A stretch of DNA of 64,000 nucleotides from assembly GCA_002433235.1 (NCBI GenBank), contig DJHS01000047.1, forward strand, positions 62,001-126,000. Reading direction: 5' to 3'. Positions 43,592 to 51,986 of this stretch are shown in pieces. How positions within the stretch are numbered: the stretch's first letter is position 1; each line of letters begins with the position of its first letter. The notes under the pieces were generated by a model that searched no databases, was not told the DNA's origin, and worked only from the letters and a program-made list of their open reading frames with translations. Origin of the DNA: UBA6614 sp002433235 (GTDB taxonomy: Bacteria; Verrucomicrobiota; Verrucomicrobiia; Limisphaerales; UBA1100). A program made the translations under genes and the position numbers.

Positions 43592-43993
43592 TCAGTCATC
43601 AGAGGGGAGTTGGTCGCCGGTGAAGGCGTTGGGGAGAAGGGTTTGGGTGGTGGTCTCGGTGGTGGATTCGGGGTTGTCGCTGTCGATGAGGTGGAGGGTG
43701 GCGGTGGGGGCTTGTTCGGCGAGGAGTTGGCGGCAGGCGCCACAGGGGGGGGCGCCACCGGGACTGGCGATGGCCATGGCGGTGAAGTTGCTGTGGCCGT
43801 CGGTCATGGCCTTGAAGAGGGTGACACGCTCAGCGCAGCAACTGAGGCCGTAGCTTGCGCTCTCGACGTTGGCGCCAGTGATTATATCGCCGTCAATGGT
43901 GCGGAGGGCGGCGCCAACTTGGAAGCGGCTGTAGGGGGCGTGGGCGCGGGCGCGGGCGTCTAGGGCGGCTTGGGTGAGGTCGGGGTCAGTCAT
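43592..43993 (-). CDS. cdd: Cytidine deaminase
   Basis: 133 residues, a homotetrameric-type CDA. Zinc and catalytic motifs: SCCAERVTLFKA (Cys plus the CAE glutamate, about residues 52-63) and PCGACRQLLAEQ (about 82-93). It converts cytidine and deoxycytidine to uridine forms in pyrimidine salvage. The start overlaps the stop of the purine nucleoside phosphorylase gene (ATGACTGA), so the two salvage enzymes are translationally coupled. Confidence 0.95.
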   Translation of the reverse strand: MTDPDLTQAALDARARAHAPYSRFQVGAALRTIDGDIITGANVESASYGLSCCAERVTLFKAMTDGHSNFTAMAIASPGGAPPCGACRQLLAEQAPTATLHLIDSDNPESTTETTTQTLLPNAFTGDQLPSDD

Positions 43994-44804
43994 GGTTTTG
44001 GGCGAAATGGGTGATGAGGGCGGTGGCTTTCTTCGCGGCTTGGGCGGCGGTGGCGAGGACGTCCTCGTGGGTGAGTTTTTCCTTGCTGATGCCGGCGGCG
44101 GGGTTGGTGATGCAGGAGAGGGCGGCGACGCGGAGGCCGTGCTGGCGGGCGACGAGGGCCTCGGGGACGGTGCTCATGCCGACGGCGTCAGCGCCGAGTT
44201 TGCGGAAGGCGCGGATCTCGGCGGGGGTTTCGTAGTTGGGGCCGGGGACGGCGAGGTAGGTGCCGGCGTGGAGCTTGGCGCGGGCGGCGCGGGCGGCGGC
44301 GCGGAGGGTTTTGGCGTGGCCGGGGTCGTAGGCTCGGGTGAGGTCGAGGAAGCGCTCGAGGCCCTTTGGGGTCGGGCCGCGCAGGGGGTTGTCGGGCTGG
44401 AGGTTGATGTGGTCTTGAAAGAGCATGAAGTCGCCGGCGCGGTACTTGGGGTGGATGCCGCCGGCGGCGTTGGTGAGGAGGAGGGACTCGATGCCGCAGG
44501 CGGCGAGGACGCGGACGGGGAAGGTGAGGGCGGCCATGGAGTGGCCCTCGTAGTAGTGCGCGCGGCCGTTTAACACAAGCACGGGCGTGCCCCCGAGGGT
44601 GCCGATGCGGGCCTCGCCACTGTGGCCGGCGACGGTGGGCTGGGGAAAGCCGGCAAAATTGGCATACGGAACTTTGGCGTCAGTGTCCATCGCCTCGGCG
44701 ACACCGCAAAAGCCGCTGCCGAGGATGACGGCGAGGCGCGGGCGCAGGCGGCTGGCGCGTTGGAGGCGCGTGGCGGCGGTTTTCGGATTGACTTTGGGGG
44801 TCAC
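43986..44804 (-). CDS. Purine nucleoside phosphorylase (trimeric type)
   Basis: 272 residues from GTG 44804. The open frame continues upstream but there it lies antisense to the ThiF-type gene. Hallmarks in order: LAVILGSGFCGVAEAM (phosphate loop), LNGRAHYYEGH, LLLTNAAGGIHPKYRAGDFM, PGPNYETPAEIRAFRKLGAD, GMSTVPEALVARQHGLRVAA and SCITNPAAGI. It phosphorolyses inosine and guanosine. It is coupled to cdd downstream and is divergent from the ThiF-rhodanese gene with 54 bases between the starts. Confidence 0.94.
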   Translation of the reverse strand: MTPKVNPKTAATRLQRASRLRPRLAVILGSGFCGVAEAMDTDAKVPYANFAGFPQPTVAGHSGEARIGTLGGTPVLVLNGRAHYYEGHSMAALTFPVRVLAACGIESLLLTNAAGGIHPKYRAGDFMLFQDHINLQPDNPLRGPTPKGLERFLDLTRAYDPGHAKTLRAAARAARAKLHAGTYLAVPGPNYETPAEIRAFRKLGADAVGMSTVPEALVARQHGLRVAALSCITNPAAGISKEKLTHEDVLATAAQAAKKATALITHFAQNHD

Positions 44805-44858
44805 TTTTGGCGGGCTGATTCTTTCCGCAGCGCAACGTCGCTGTCGATTTTTTTGTCC

Positions 44859-46013
44859 ATGAGCGTTCAACTGAGCAACGAGGAAATCCAGCGTTACTCG
44901 CGCCACCTGATTTTGCCGGAGGTGGGCATGGCTGGCCAGAAGGCAATCAAGGGCACGAGCGTGCTGTGCATCGGCACGGGCGGGCTGGGGTCGCCGATCG
45001 CGATGTACCTGGCGGCGGCGGGCATCGGGCGGATCGGGATCGTGGATTTTGACGAGGTGGATTTTTCCAATTTGCAGCGGCAGATCATCCACGGGACGGA
45101 CGACGTGGGCCGGCCGAAGGTGCAGTCGGGCAAGGAGACGCTGAACAGCATCAATCCCGAGGTGGAGATCGAAGTGCACGAGGCGATGCTGACCAGCGAG
45201 AACGCGATGGAGATCATCGAGCCGTACGACATCGTGGTGGACGGCACTGACAATTTCCCGACGCGCTACCTGACGAACGACGCGTGTGTGCTGTTGAAGA
45301 AGCCGAACGTGTACGGGTCAATCTTTCGCTTCGAGGGGCAGGCGAGCGTGTTCGCGCCGGAGCTGGGCGGGCCGTGCTACCGCTGCCTGTATCCGGAACC
45401 GCCGCCGCCGGGCATGGTGCCAAGCTGCGCGGAGGGCGGCGTGCTGGGCGTGTTGCCGGGAATCATCGGCTGTCTGCAGGCGACGGAAATTTTAAAGCTG
45501 GCGCTCGGCAAGGGCAGTTCGCTGGTGGGCCGCTTGCTGCTGTACAACGCGCTGGACATGAAGTTCCGCGAGCTGAAGTTGCGGCGCGACCCGAAGTGCC
45601 CCGTGTGCGGCGACAACCCGACAGTGACGGAGCTGATCGATTACGAGATGTTCTGCGGCATCCAAGACGAGCCGGAGGACACGGGACTGCACCCGGACGA
45701 GGTGACGGTGCAGGAGATGAAGGCGGCGCTGGACGAGCCCGCCAAGGGCATCAAGCTGCTGGACGTCCGCGAGCATGACGAGCGCGAGATCGCGACGATC
45801 GATGGCGTGCCGATCATCCCGCTGGGCGAGCTGCCGCAGCGATTCACGGAGCTGGACCCCAACGAGCACCTGTACATCCACTGCAAGATGGGCGGGCGGT
45901 CGCTGAAGGCGGTGGAGTTTTTGAAGCAGCAGGGGTTCAAGTATGCGAAAAGCGTGGCGGGCGGGATTAACGCGTGGAGTGACGAAATCGATTCTAGTGT
46001 GCCACGTTACTGA
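44859..46013 (+). CDS. moeB: ThiF/MoeB-type adenylyltransferase with C-terminal rhodanese domain
   Basis: 384 residues from ATG 44859 (SVQLSNEEIQRYSRHLILPE, the canonical E1-like N-terminus). ATP site: VLCIGTGGLGSPIAMYLAAA. Two CxxC zinc pairs, CYRC and CPVC, frame the conserved PSCAEGGVLGVLPGIIGCLQ. A rhodanese domain fills about 275-384, with active-site Cys in YIHCKMGGRSLKAV. It adenylates the C-terminus of a ubiquitin-like sulfur carrier (MoaD, ThiS or CysO type) and can supply the sulfur itself. Which carrier it serves is not decided here, so moeB is a convenience symbol. Confidence 0.92.
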   Translation: MSVQLSNEEIQRYSRHLILPEVGMAGQKAIKGTSVLCIGTGGLGSPIAMYLAAAGIGRIGIVDFDEVDFSNLQRQIIHGTDDVGRPKVQSGKETLNSINPEVEIEVHEAMLTSENAMEIIEPYDIVVDGTDNFPTRYLTNDACVLLKKPNVYGSIFRFEGQASVFAPELGGPCYRCLYPEPPPPGMVPSCAEGGVLGVLPGIIGCLQATEILKLALGKGSSLVGRLLLYNALDMKFRELKLRRDPKCPVCGDNPTVTELIDYEMFCGIQDEPEDTGLHPDEVTVQEMKAALDEPAKGIKLLDVREHDEREIATIDGVPIIPLGELPQRFTELDPNEHLYIHCKMGGRSLKAVEFLKQQGFKYAKSVAGGINAWSDEIDSSVPRY

Positions 46014-46057
46014 GGGGGTCAACGGACTCGCAAGCTCGTCCCTCCATCACGGGTCGC

Positions 46058-46106
46058 TGTAGCCCCGGCCGGTGGCCGGGGTGCGGGGCCGCCTGCCCCG
46101 CCTACA
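46058..46106. repeat. REP-like double hairpin, copy 2
   Basis: An outer stem TGTAG (46058-46062)/CTACA (46102-46106) encloses CCCCGGCC-GGT-GGCCGGGG (46063-46081) and GCGGGGC-CGCCT-GCCCCGC (46083-46101). It is the same architecture as copy 1 at 39677, and here the whole forms a closed three-way cruciform. It lies between the ThiF-type gene and nusB. Confidence 0.75.
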
Positions 46107-46177
46107 GTGGGGGCCGCGTTTTTACATCCTGGAAAAATTTTCTTCCGCCGCCTGTCGTCCTGCTGCATCTTCGTGGC

Positions 46178-46681
46178 ATGGGAATCCGTCGTGACGCGCG
46201 GGAGCGCGCGGTCCAGTTCTTGTTCCAGCACGATGTCAATCCGCCCGAGGATGTGGCGGTGGCGCTGGGCTATTTCTGGGACACGCAGCGCGCGGCGGCT
46301 ATCGAGGCGGCGGACGGCAAGGCGACTTGGGGCGAACAGGTGGAACTGCCGCCGCCAACGGTCGACGAGGTGGCCACGGCGGAGTTTTCCGAGCCGCTCA
46401 TCCGCGGCGTGCTGGAGCATCGCGCAGCGCTGGACGAGGCCATCCTCACCCATGCCGACAACTGGGATCTGCACCGCATGGCGGTGGTGGATCGGAACAT
46501 CCTGCGGCTGGCGGCGTTTGAAATGCTGCACCGCGAGGACATTCCGCCGGTGGTGTCCATCAACGAGGCGGTGGACATCGCCAAAAAGTTTTCCACGGAC
46601 GAGAGCGGCAAGTTCGTGAACGGGATTCTCGACAAGATCCGCGCGGGCCTCGAGCGACCGGCGCGCACGGCTACTGCCTGA
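46178..46681 (+). CDS. nusB: Transcription antitermination factor NusB
   Basis: 167 residues. An all-helical protein with the start RRDARERAVQFLFQHDVN and the diagnostic C-terminal half: MAVVDRNILRLAAFEMLHRE, PPVVSINEAVDIAKKFST and KFVNGILDKIRA. With NusE it binds boxA RNA and supports rRNA antitermination. It contains an acidic, Pro-rich loop (about residues 50-65) longer than in E. coli. It begins the nusB-PHP-ftsY-ribD-ribE series. Confidence 0.94.
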   Translation: MGIRRDARERAVQFLFQHDVNPPEDVAVALGYFWDTQRAAAIEAADGKATWGEQVELPPPTVDEVATAEFSEPLIRGVLEHRAALDEAILTHADNWDLHRMAVVDRNILRLAAFEMLHREDIPPVVSINEAVDIAKKFSTDESGKFVNGILDKIRAGLERPARTATA

Positions 46682-46682
46682 C

Positions 46683-47507
46683 ATGTTCGCTGACCTTCAC
46701 CTGCACACGCACTTCTCCGACGGCACGTTCTCGCCGGAGGAATTGGCGGCGCGCGCAAAGGCGGCGGGGCTGGGGGCCATCGGGTTGACGGACCATGACA
46801 CGGTGGATGGCTGCGAGCGCATGGCGGCGGCCTGCGCGGCAGAGGGTGTCGAGTTCATCGTGGGCTGCGAGTTCACGGTGGAGCAGGGCGGGCGCGAGCT
46901 GCATCTGCTGGGCTATTGTTTCGACCCGGAAAACGCCCCGCTGCGGGCCGCGCTGCGCAAGTACCAGGAGGTGCGCCGCAACCGCGTGCACGAGATGGTG
47001 GTGCGGCTGAACGGGCTGGGCATCCCGCTGCAGGTGGAGCGGGTGATGGAAATCGCCAACTGCGACGCGCCGGGCCGGCCGCACGTGGGGCGCGCGCTGG
47101 TGGCTGACGGCCATTGCCGCAGCCTCGACGAGGCGTTCCAGCGCTGGCTCAAGAAGGGCAAGCCGGCGTGGACGCCCAAGGCCAAGCTCTCGGCGGCCGA
47201 GGCGCTGGGGCTCATCCACGACGCCGGCGGCGTGGCGGCGATGGCGCACCCGGGAATCAACCACATGGACGAAGTGATCCCGGACCTCGTGGCCACGGGC
47301 ATGGACGGGCTGGAATGTTTTTACACGCGGCACTCGACGGCGGTGACGGAGCATTACCTGATGCTGGCCGAGCAGCACAGGTTGCTGGTGACGGGCGGCA
47401 GCGACTGCCACGGCGAGAACAAGGGCCGGCCACTGCTGGGTGGCGTGAAGCTGCCGTATGAATACGTGGAGCAACTGAAGGCCGCGGCGGCGCGCGTGGT
47501 GGTTTAA
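46683..47507 (+). CDS. PHP-domain phosphoesterase (TrpH/RNase AM-like)
   Basis: 274 residues. Metal ligands of the PHP fold are all visible: DLHLHTHFSDGTFSPEEL (about residues 4-21), GLTDHDTVDG, GCEFTVE, the AMAHPG block and the terminal GGSDCHGENKG. The length and motif order match the YciV/TrpH type, which degrade 3-prime,5-prime-bisphosphorylated nucleotides and short RNA from the 5-prime end. It starts one base after the nusB stop and is 3 bases ahead of ftsY. Confidence 0.92.
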   Translation: MFADLHLHTHFSDGTFSPEELAARAKAAGLGAIGLTDHDTVDGCERMAAACAAEGVEFIVGCEFTVEQGGRELHLLGYCFDPENAPLRAALRKYQEVRRNRVHEMVVRLNGLGIPLQVERVMEIANCDAPGRPHVGRALVADGHCRSLDEAFQRWLKKGKPAWTPKAKLSAAEALGLIHDAGGVAAMAHPGINHMDEVIPDLVATGMDGLECFYTRHSTAVTEHYLMLAEQHRLLVTGGSDCHGENKGRPLLGGVKLPYEYVEQLKAAAARVVV

Positions 47508-47510
47508 ACG

Positions 47511-48416
47511 ATGGGGCTGCTGGACAAGTTCAAGGCGGGGCTCGCGCGCACGAAAGAGAAGCTGTCGCACGAGATCAAGCGCATCGTCACCCGCTCGCCC
47601 AAGCTGGACGCCGATGCGCTGGAGGAGATGGAGGCGACGCTGATCGCGGCGGACCTCGGCATGGACATGACGACGCGCATCGTGGAGGCCGTGCGCGCGG
47701 CGTACGAGAGCCAGGGGCGCGAGGGGCTGGATGTGCTGGGCATCGCGCGGCGGGAGATCGAGCAGTCGCTGGGCGCGGGCGAGGCGATCCGGCGCAACGG
47801 CGGGCTGACGGTGGTTTCCGTGGTGGGCGTGAACGGCACGGGCAAGACGACGACTTGCGCGAAGCTGGCCCACCGGATTCAGGGCGACGGCGGCACGGCG
47901 GTGTTGGCGGCGTGCGACACGTTTCGCGCGGCGGCGCTGGAGCAGTTGAACACGTGGGGCGAACGACTGGCGGTGACGGTGGTTAGCGGCAGCTATGGAG
48001 CGGACCCGGCGGCGGTGGCGCACGACGCCATCTCGGCGGCTCAGGCGCGCGAGGCGGAGTACCTGTTCATCGACACCGCGGGCCGGCTGCACACCAAGAG
48101 CAACCTGATGCAGGAGCTGGAAAAGCTGCACCGCGTTGTCGGGAAGAAACTGGATGGCGCGCCGCACGAGGTGTTGCTGGTGCTGGACGGTAGCACGGGC
48201 ATGAACGCGCTGAACCAGGCGCGCGAGTTTCACAAGGCGGTGGCGGTGACGGGGCTGGTGATCACCAAGCTCGACGGCACGAGCAAGGGCGGGATGGTGG
48301 TGGCGATCCAGCGCGAGCTGGGGCTGCCGATCAAGTACATCGGCTTGGGCGAACAGGCGGATGACCTGCAGCCGTTTGACCCCGCGAACTTTGCCGAGGC
48401 GCTGTTTGCGGAATGA
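47511..48416 (+). CDS. ftsY: Signal recognition particle receptor FtsY
   Basis: 301 residues, a short form: it begins directly with the N domain (LLDKFKAGLARTKEKLSHEI) and lacks the long acidic A domain of E. coli FtsY. G-domain motifs: VNGTGKTTTCAKLA (about residues 105-118), CDTFRAAALEQL, DTAGRLHTKSNLMQEL and TKLDGTSKGG. It docks SRP-ribosome complexes at the membrane for co-translational insertion. The stop overlaps the ribD start. Confidence 0.96.
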   Translation: MGLLDKFKAGLARTKEKLSHEIKRIVTRSPKLDADALEEMEATLIAADLGMDMTTRIVEAVRAAYESQGREGLDVLGIARREIEQSLGAGEAIRRNGGLTVVSVVGVNGTGKTTTCAKLAHRIQGDGGTAVLAACDTFRAAALEQLNTWGERLAVTVVSGSYGADPAAVAHDAISAAQAREAEYLFIDTAGRLHTKSNLMQELEKLHRVVGKKLDGAPHEVLLVLDGSTGMNALNQAREFHKAVAVTGLVITKLDGTSKGGMVVAIQRELGLPIKYIGLGEQADDLQPFDPANFAEALFAE

Positions 48417-49501
48417 GCCGCGACGAGCAGCACATGCGCCGGGCGCTGGAGCTGGGGCGAAAGGGCTACGGGAAGTCTTCACCCAATCCAATGGTCGGCG
48501 CCGTTGTTGTTAAAGGCGGACGAATGATCGGCGAAGGTTGGCATCGGCGCGCGGGTGCTGCGCACGCGGAGGTGGCGGCAATTCAAGTCGCGGGCGACTG
48601 CCGTGGCGCGACGCTTTTCGTGACGCTTGAGCCATGCAACACGCATGGCCGAACGCCACCGTGCGTGGAGGCGATCATTCAAGCGGGCATTCGTCGGGTG
48701 GTGGTGGCGGCAACGGATCCCAATCCATTACACGCGGGGAGAGCATTCCGGCGATTGCGGCGCGCTGGCGTAAAGGTGGCTAAGGGTATCTTGGCGGCGG
48801 AGGCGACGGAGCTGAATACGGCATTCAATCACTGGATTGTACACGGTACGCCGCTGGTGACGGTGAAGGCGGCGATGACTCTGGACGGGCGGATCGCGAC
48901 GGCGAGCGGGGAATCGAAGTGGATCACTGGCCCAGCGGCGCGGCGCGAGGGGCATCGGCTTCGCAAGGGCAGCGACGCCATTCTGGTGGGCATCAACACG
49001 GTGCTGGCTGATGACCCCGGTCTGAGGGTGAAGGGCAAGTTAAAGGCGCGGCCGTTGCGGCGTATCATTCTGGATTCAAGCGCGCGGATTCCGCTTAAGT
49101 CGCAAGTGCTCAACGACGACTTGGCCGACGCTACGACGGTGGTGGTGACGAAGGAAGCACCCGCGAGACGCATAAAGGCGCTGGGTGACCGTGCACTGGT
49201 GGCACCGGCAAAGAAGGGCAGAGTAGACTTGCGGTGGCTGCTCCAGCGGCTGGGGCGCGAAGAGGTGGCGAGCCTGCTGGTGGAGGGCGGCGGGGAAGTG
49301 AATGCGTCATTTCTCGAGGCAGGGCTGGCGCAGCGGGTGGCGTTCTTTTATGCGCCCAAGATCATCGGCGGCGACGATGCGCGGCGGGCAGTCGCGGGTC
49401 GAGGGGCGCGGAACTTGGCGGAAGTCATGCGGCTGGAGAATCCGCAGTGGCTGAGGGTGGGGGCGGATTTGATGTTGACGGCCCGGGTTGCGGCCGCTTG
49501 A
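48413..49501 (+). CDS. ribD: Bifunctional riboflavin biosynthesis deaminase/reductase RibD
   Basis: 362 residues. Deaminase domain (1-145): LGRKGYGKSSPNPMVGAVVV, the zinc ligands in AAHAEVAAIQ and LEPCNTHGRTPPCVEAI. Reductase domain (150-360): VTVKAAMTLDGRIATASGES, ILVGINTVLADDPGL and LLVEGGGEVNASFLEAGL. It performs the second and third steps from GTP to riboflavin. It overlaps ftsY by 4 bases. Its base composition is less GC-rich than the genes on both sides. Confidence 0.96.
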   Translation: MSRDEQHMRRALELGRKGYGKSSPNPMVGAVVVKGGRMIGEGWHRRAGAAHAEVAAIQVAGDCRGATLFVTLEPCNTHGRTPPCVEAIIQAGIRRVVVAATDPNPLHAGRAFRRLRRAGVKVAKGILAAEATELNTAFNHWIVHGTPLVTVKAAMTLDGRIATASGESKWITGPAARREGHRLRKGSDAILVGINTVLADDPGLRVKGKLKARPLRRIILDSSARIPLKSQVLNDDLADATTVVVTKEAPARRIKALGDRALVAPAKKGRVDLRWLLQRLGREEVASLLVEGGGEVNASFLEAGLAQRVAFFYAPKIIGGDDARRAVAGRGARNLAEVMRLENPQWLRVGADLMLTARVAAA

Positions 49502-49510
49502 GTGCGCGAC

Positions 49511-50110
49511 GTGTTCACGGGCATCGTGGAAGAGACGGGGGTGGTGGATTCCATCCAGCCGCTGGAAAAGGCCATGCGCCTGATGCTGACGATGCGCAAG
49601 TGCGGCGCGGGCCTGAAGGTGGGCGACAGCCTGGCGGTGAACGGCTGCTGCCTGACCGTCGCCAAGCTCACGACCAAGGGCCGCAAGAAGACCGCGCAGT
49701 TCGATCTGCTGCATGAGACGTGGACGAAGACCAACCTGCAGTTTACGCGCGCGGGCTCGCTGGTGAATCTCGAACGCAGCCTCGAGGCCGGCGGCCGGCT
49801 GGGTGGCCATTTTGTGACCGGCCACATCGACGGCATGGGCAAGATTCTCAAGTGGGACAAGGTCGGCGAGGATCACCAGCTCGAGATAGGCGCCGCGCCG
49901 GAAGTGATGCGCTACATCGTGCTGAAAGGCTCGGTGGCGGTGGACGGCATCAGCCTGACGGTCGCCTCGGTGGAGAAGGACTCGTTCGGCATCTGGATCA
50001 TCCCTCACACGCACAAGGTGACGGCACTCAACGAACGCGCCGTCGGCGACGCCGTCAACCTCGAGGCCGACATCCTCGGCAAGTACGTGGAGCGGTTTGC
50101 CGGCAGCTAG
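49511..50110 (+). CDS. ribE: Riboflavin synthase
   Basis: 199 residues from GTG 49511, which gives the canonical N-terminus FTGIVEETGVV; a GTG nine bases earlier (49502) is also possible. Two homologous lumazine-binding domains: KVGDSLAVNGCCLTVAKL in the first, and GHFVTGHIDGMGKI with VAVDGISLTVASVEKDSFG in the second. It dismutates two 6,7-dimethyl-8-ribityllumazine to riboflavin. It follows ribD by 9 bases and overlaps the convergent LacI gene by 4. No FMN riboswitch is seen before the series. Confidence 0.95.
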   Translation: MFTGIVEETGVVDSIQPLEKAMRLMLTMRKCGAGLKVGDSLAVNGCCLTVAKLTTKGRKKTAQFDLLHETWTKTNLQFTRAGSLVNLERSLEAGGRLGGHFVTGHIDGMGKILKWDKVGEDHQLEIGAAPEVMRYIVLKGSVAVDGISLTVASVEKDSFGIWIIPHTHKVTALNERAVGDAVNLEADILGKYVERFAGS

Positions 50111-51114
50111 GCGGGCGGGGCGGTGCTGTCGCGGATGATCAGCTCGGCGGCGAGGCGCTTGCTCCCGCCGGAGTTTCCCTCGAGCAGTGCGGTCATTGTT
50201 TCCATGGAGGCCGCCCCGCGGCGGTACTTGGGCTGGTCGATGGTGGTGAGGGGTATACGATAATTTTCCGCGTTTAAAATATCGCCGAAGCCGACGATGG
50301 AGACGTCGGCGGGAATCTTCAGGCCCTGGTCGAGCAGCACATTGGCAGCGCCGATGGCGACAAGGTCATTGGCGGCGACAATGCCTGTGGCGCCGGGACG
50401 CTCATTAATGAGTTGGAGGGCGGCCTTTTCGCCTTCCTCGATCGTGCCGCCGGCATGGAAGACAAATTTTTCATCGACCTCTTGGCCGGCATCGGACAGT
50501 GCGCGGCGGTAGCCCTCGTAGCGTTCCTGCGCCCACGGGGAAAAGGTGGGGCCGGTGAAACAGGCTATGCGGACATGGCCGAGGTCTAGCAGGTGTTGGG
50601 TGGCAGCGTGGGCGGCGGTGAGGTCGTCAGTTTGCACGTTGGGGAACTCGCTGCAAAAAAGCGCGCGGTGGCCAAGGATGACGGTGGGGGTGCTGCGTTG
50701 CTTCAGCTCGTCATAAATGACAGCGGTGTTGTCGGGGCGATAGACTGGCCGGATGAAGAGGCCATCCACTTGGCGGGCAAGCATGCGGCGAATGACGCGC
50801 TCCTCGCGCTCGGGGTTGTTTAAAGTCTGCGCGAAGAGAATCTCGTAGCCCAACTCGTGCGCCTTTTCCTCGATGGCCATGATGACGCGCGTGTAGAGCG
50901 GGTTGGTGAGGGCGGAGATGATGAGCGCGAACTGCTGGGTGGAGCGCGTGCGCAGACCGCGGGCCGCGTGGTTGGGCACGTAGCCGACCTGCTCGGCGAT
51001 GGCCTGGATGCGCGCCTTGGTGGTGGCGGCGATGTCGGGCTCGTCGCGCAGCGCCTTGGAGGCGGTCATCACGGAGACGCCGGCCTGCTCGGCGATGTCC
51101 TTGAGGCGGATCAT
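50107..51114 (-). CDS. LacI-family transcriptional regulator
   Basis: 335 residues from ATG 51114, which overlaps the nadK stop (ATGA). The HTH is IRLKDIAEQAGVSVMTASKA (residues 2-21), followed by the hinge NHAARGLRTRSTQQFALIIS and a sugar-binding-type effector domain (GLFIRPVYRPDNTA, FTGPTFSPWAQERYEGYRRA, ATGIVAANDLVAIGAANVLL). The ligand is unknown. Regulators of this class usually control carbohydrate genes, but none is adjacent; the coupling to nadK is unusual. Confidence 0.93.
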   Translation of the reverse strand: MIRLKDIAEQAGVSVMTASKALRDEPDIAATTKARIQAIAEQVGYVPNHAARGLRTRSTQQFALIISALTNPLYTRVIMAIEEKAHELGYEILFAQTLNNPEREERVIRRMLARQVDGLFIRPVYRPDNTAVIYDELKQRSTPTVILGHRALFCSEFPNVQTDDLTAAHAATQHLLDLGHVRIACFTGPTFSPWAQERYEGYRRALSDAGQEVDEKFVFHAGGTIEEGEKAALQLINERPGATGIVAANDLVAIGAANVLLDQGLKIPADVSIVGFGDILNAENYRIPLTTIDQPKYRRGAASMETMTALLEGNSGGSKRLAAELIIRDSTAPPA

Positions 51115-51986
51115 ACGTGCGAGCCGCTCCACTGCAGCTTGTGGCGCAGGGTCTCGAAAAAGGACCGGCCGCTGAGCCGCACGAGCCGCGCCTTTTGCTG
51201 GCTGCGCTTGAGGCTGACGGTGTCGCCGATGGCCAGTTCGGCCTTGAACTTGCCGTCTGTGTTTAAAAAAGTGTCGGCGCGGTGTTCAAGGATCTGCACG
51301 GTGATGGTGGACTTGATGCTGACGATGACCGAGCGGTTGGAGAGCGTGTGCGGGCAGATGGGAGTGATGGTGAACACCTGGGCATCGGGCGCGACCACCG
51401 CGCCGCCGGCGGCCAGCGAGTAGGCGGTGGAACCGGCGGGCGTGCTGATGATGATGCCGTCGCACCGGTAGCGTGTTAGTGGCTCACCATCGACTGCCAC
51501 CGCCACCTCGATGAGCCGCGGGATGGTGCCGCGACTGATGACCACATCGTTGACGGCTAGGTGTTTATTGGTGCGGCTGACATTGGCATCGATCATTGAC
51601 AGTGAGTCAATCGTATATTGATTGGTCCAGAGCTTTTCGAGCGAATGGGATATTTTTTTGGATGAGGCTGCGGTGAGAAATCCGAGGCCTCCCATATTGA
51701 AGCCCATGAGAGGAGTGCCAATCCCGGCGACCTCACGGGCAACCCGTAGCATGGTGCCGTCACCGCCGAAAACGATCAGCAAGTCGGAAGATTTGGCCAG
51801 AGTGGGTGTGTCTGGGAGCGGTTCTGCCTGTACAGCGCCAATGGCCGCTGTGGGTTCATCCATAAGCACTCTGCGGCCGGATTTGGCAATTGCGCGAGCG
51901 GTCTGTCTTAGAACGGAGGCGCTCTTTACCTTCTCGGGATTAGCGATTAGGCCGATCCGCTTGATTTGTTTAAGTTGTTTTTTCAA
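51111..51986 (-). CDS. nadK: NAD kinase
   Basis: 291 residues. GGDGT motif in LLIVFGGDGTMLRVAREVAG (about residues 70-89), GFNMGGLGFLT, NDVVISRG (the Asn-Asp pair binding NAD), and the glycine-rich CDGIIISTPAGSTAYSLAAG. It phosphorylates NAD to NADP. The gene overlaps tlyA by 17 bases upstream and the LacI gene downstream. Base composition changes within it: the 3-prime part (51181-51240) is 67% GC while the middle (51601-51660) is 38%. Confidence 0.95.
   Translation of the reverse strand: MKKQLKQIKRIGLIANPEKVKSASVLRQTARAIAKSGRRVLMDEPTAAIGAVQAEPLPDTPTLAKSSDLLIVFGGDGTMLRVAREVAGIGTPLMGFNMGGLGFLTAASSKKISHSLEKLWTNQYTIDSLSMIDANVSRTNKHLAVNDVVISRGTIPRLIEVAVAVDGEPLTRYRCDGIIISTPAGSTAYSLAAGGAVVAPDAQVFTITPICPHTLSNRSVIVSIKSTITVQILEHRADTFLNTDGKFKAELAIGDTVSLKRSQQKARLVRLSGRSFFETLRHKLQWSGSHV

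Noticed and set aside
43974..44573. 199-residue Gly-rich plus-strand open frame
   Set aside because: Antisense to the purine nucleoside phosphorylase gene; Gly/Ala/Val/Glu bias typical of the complement of GC-rich coding DNA.
46671..48491. 606-residue minus-strand open frame
   Set aside because: It is antisense to the PHP-domain gene and ftsY, both with intact motifs; the translated text is Arg/His/Gln-rich with no domain. High GC creates long antisense frames.
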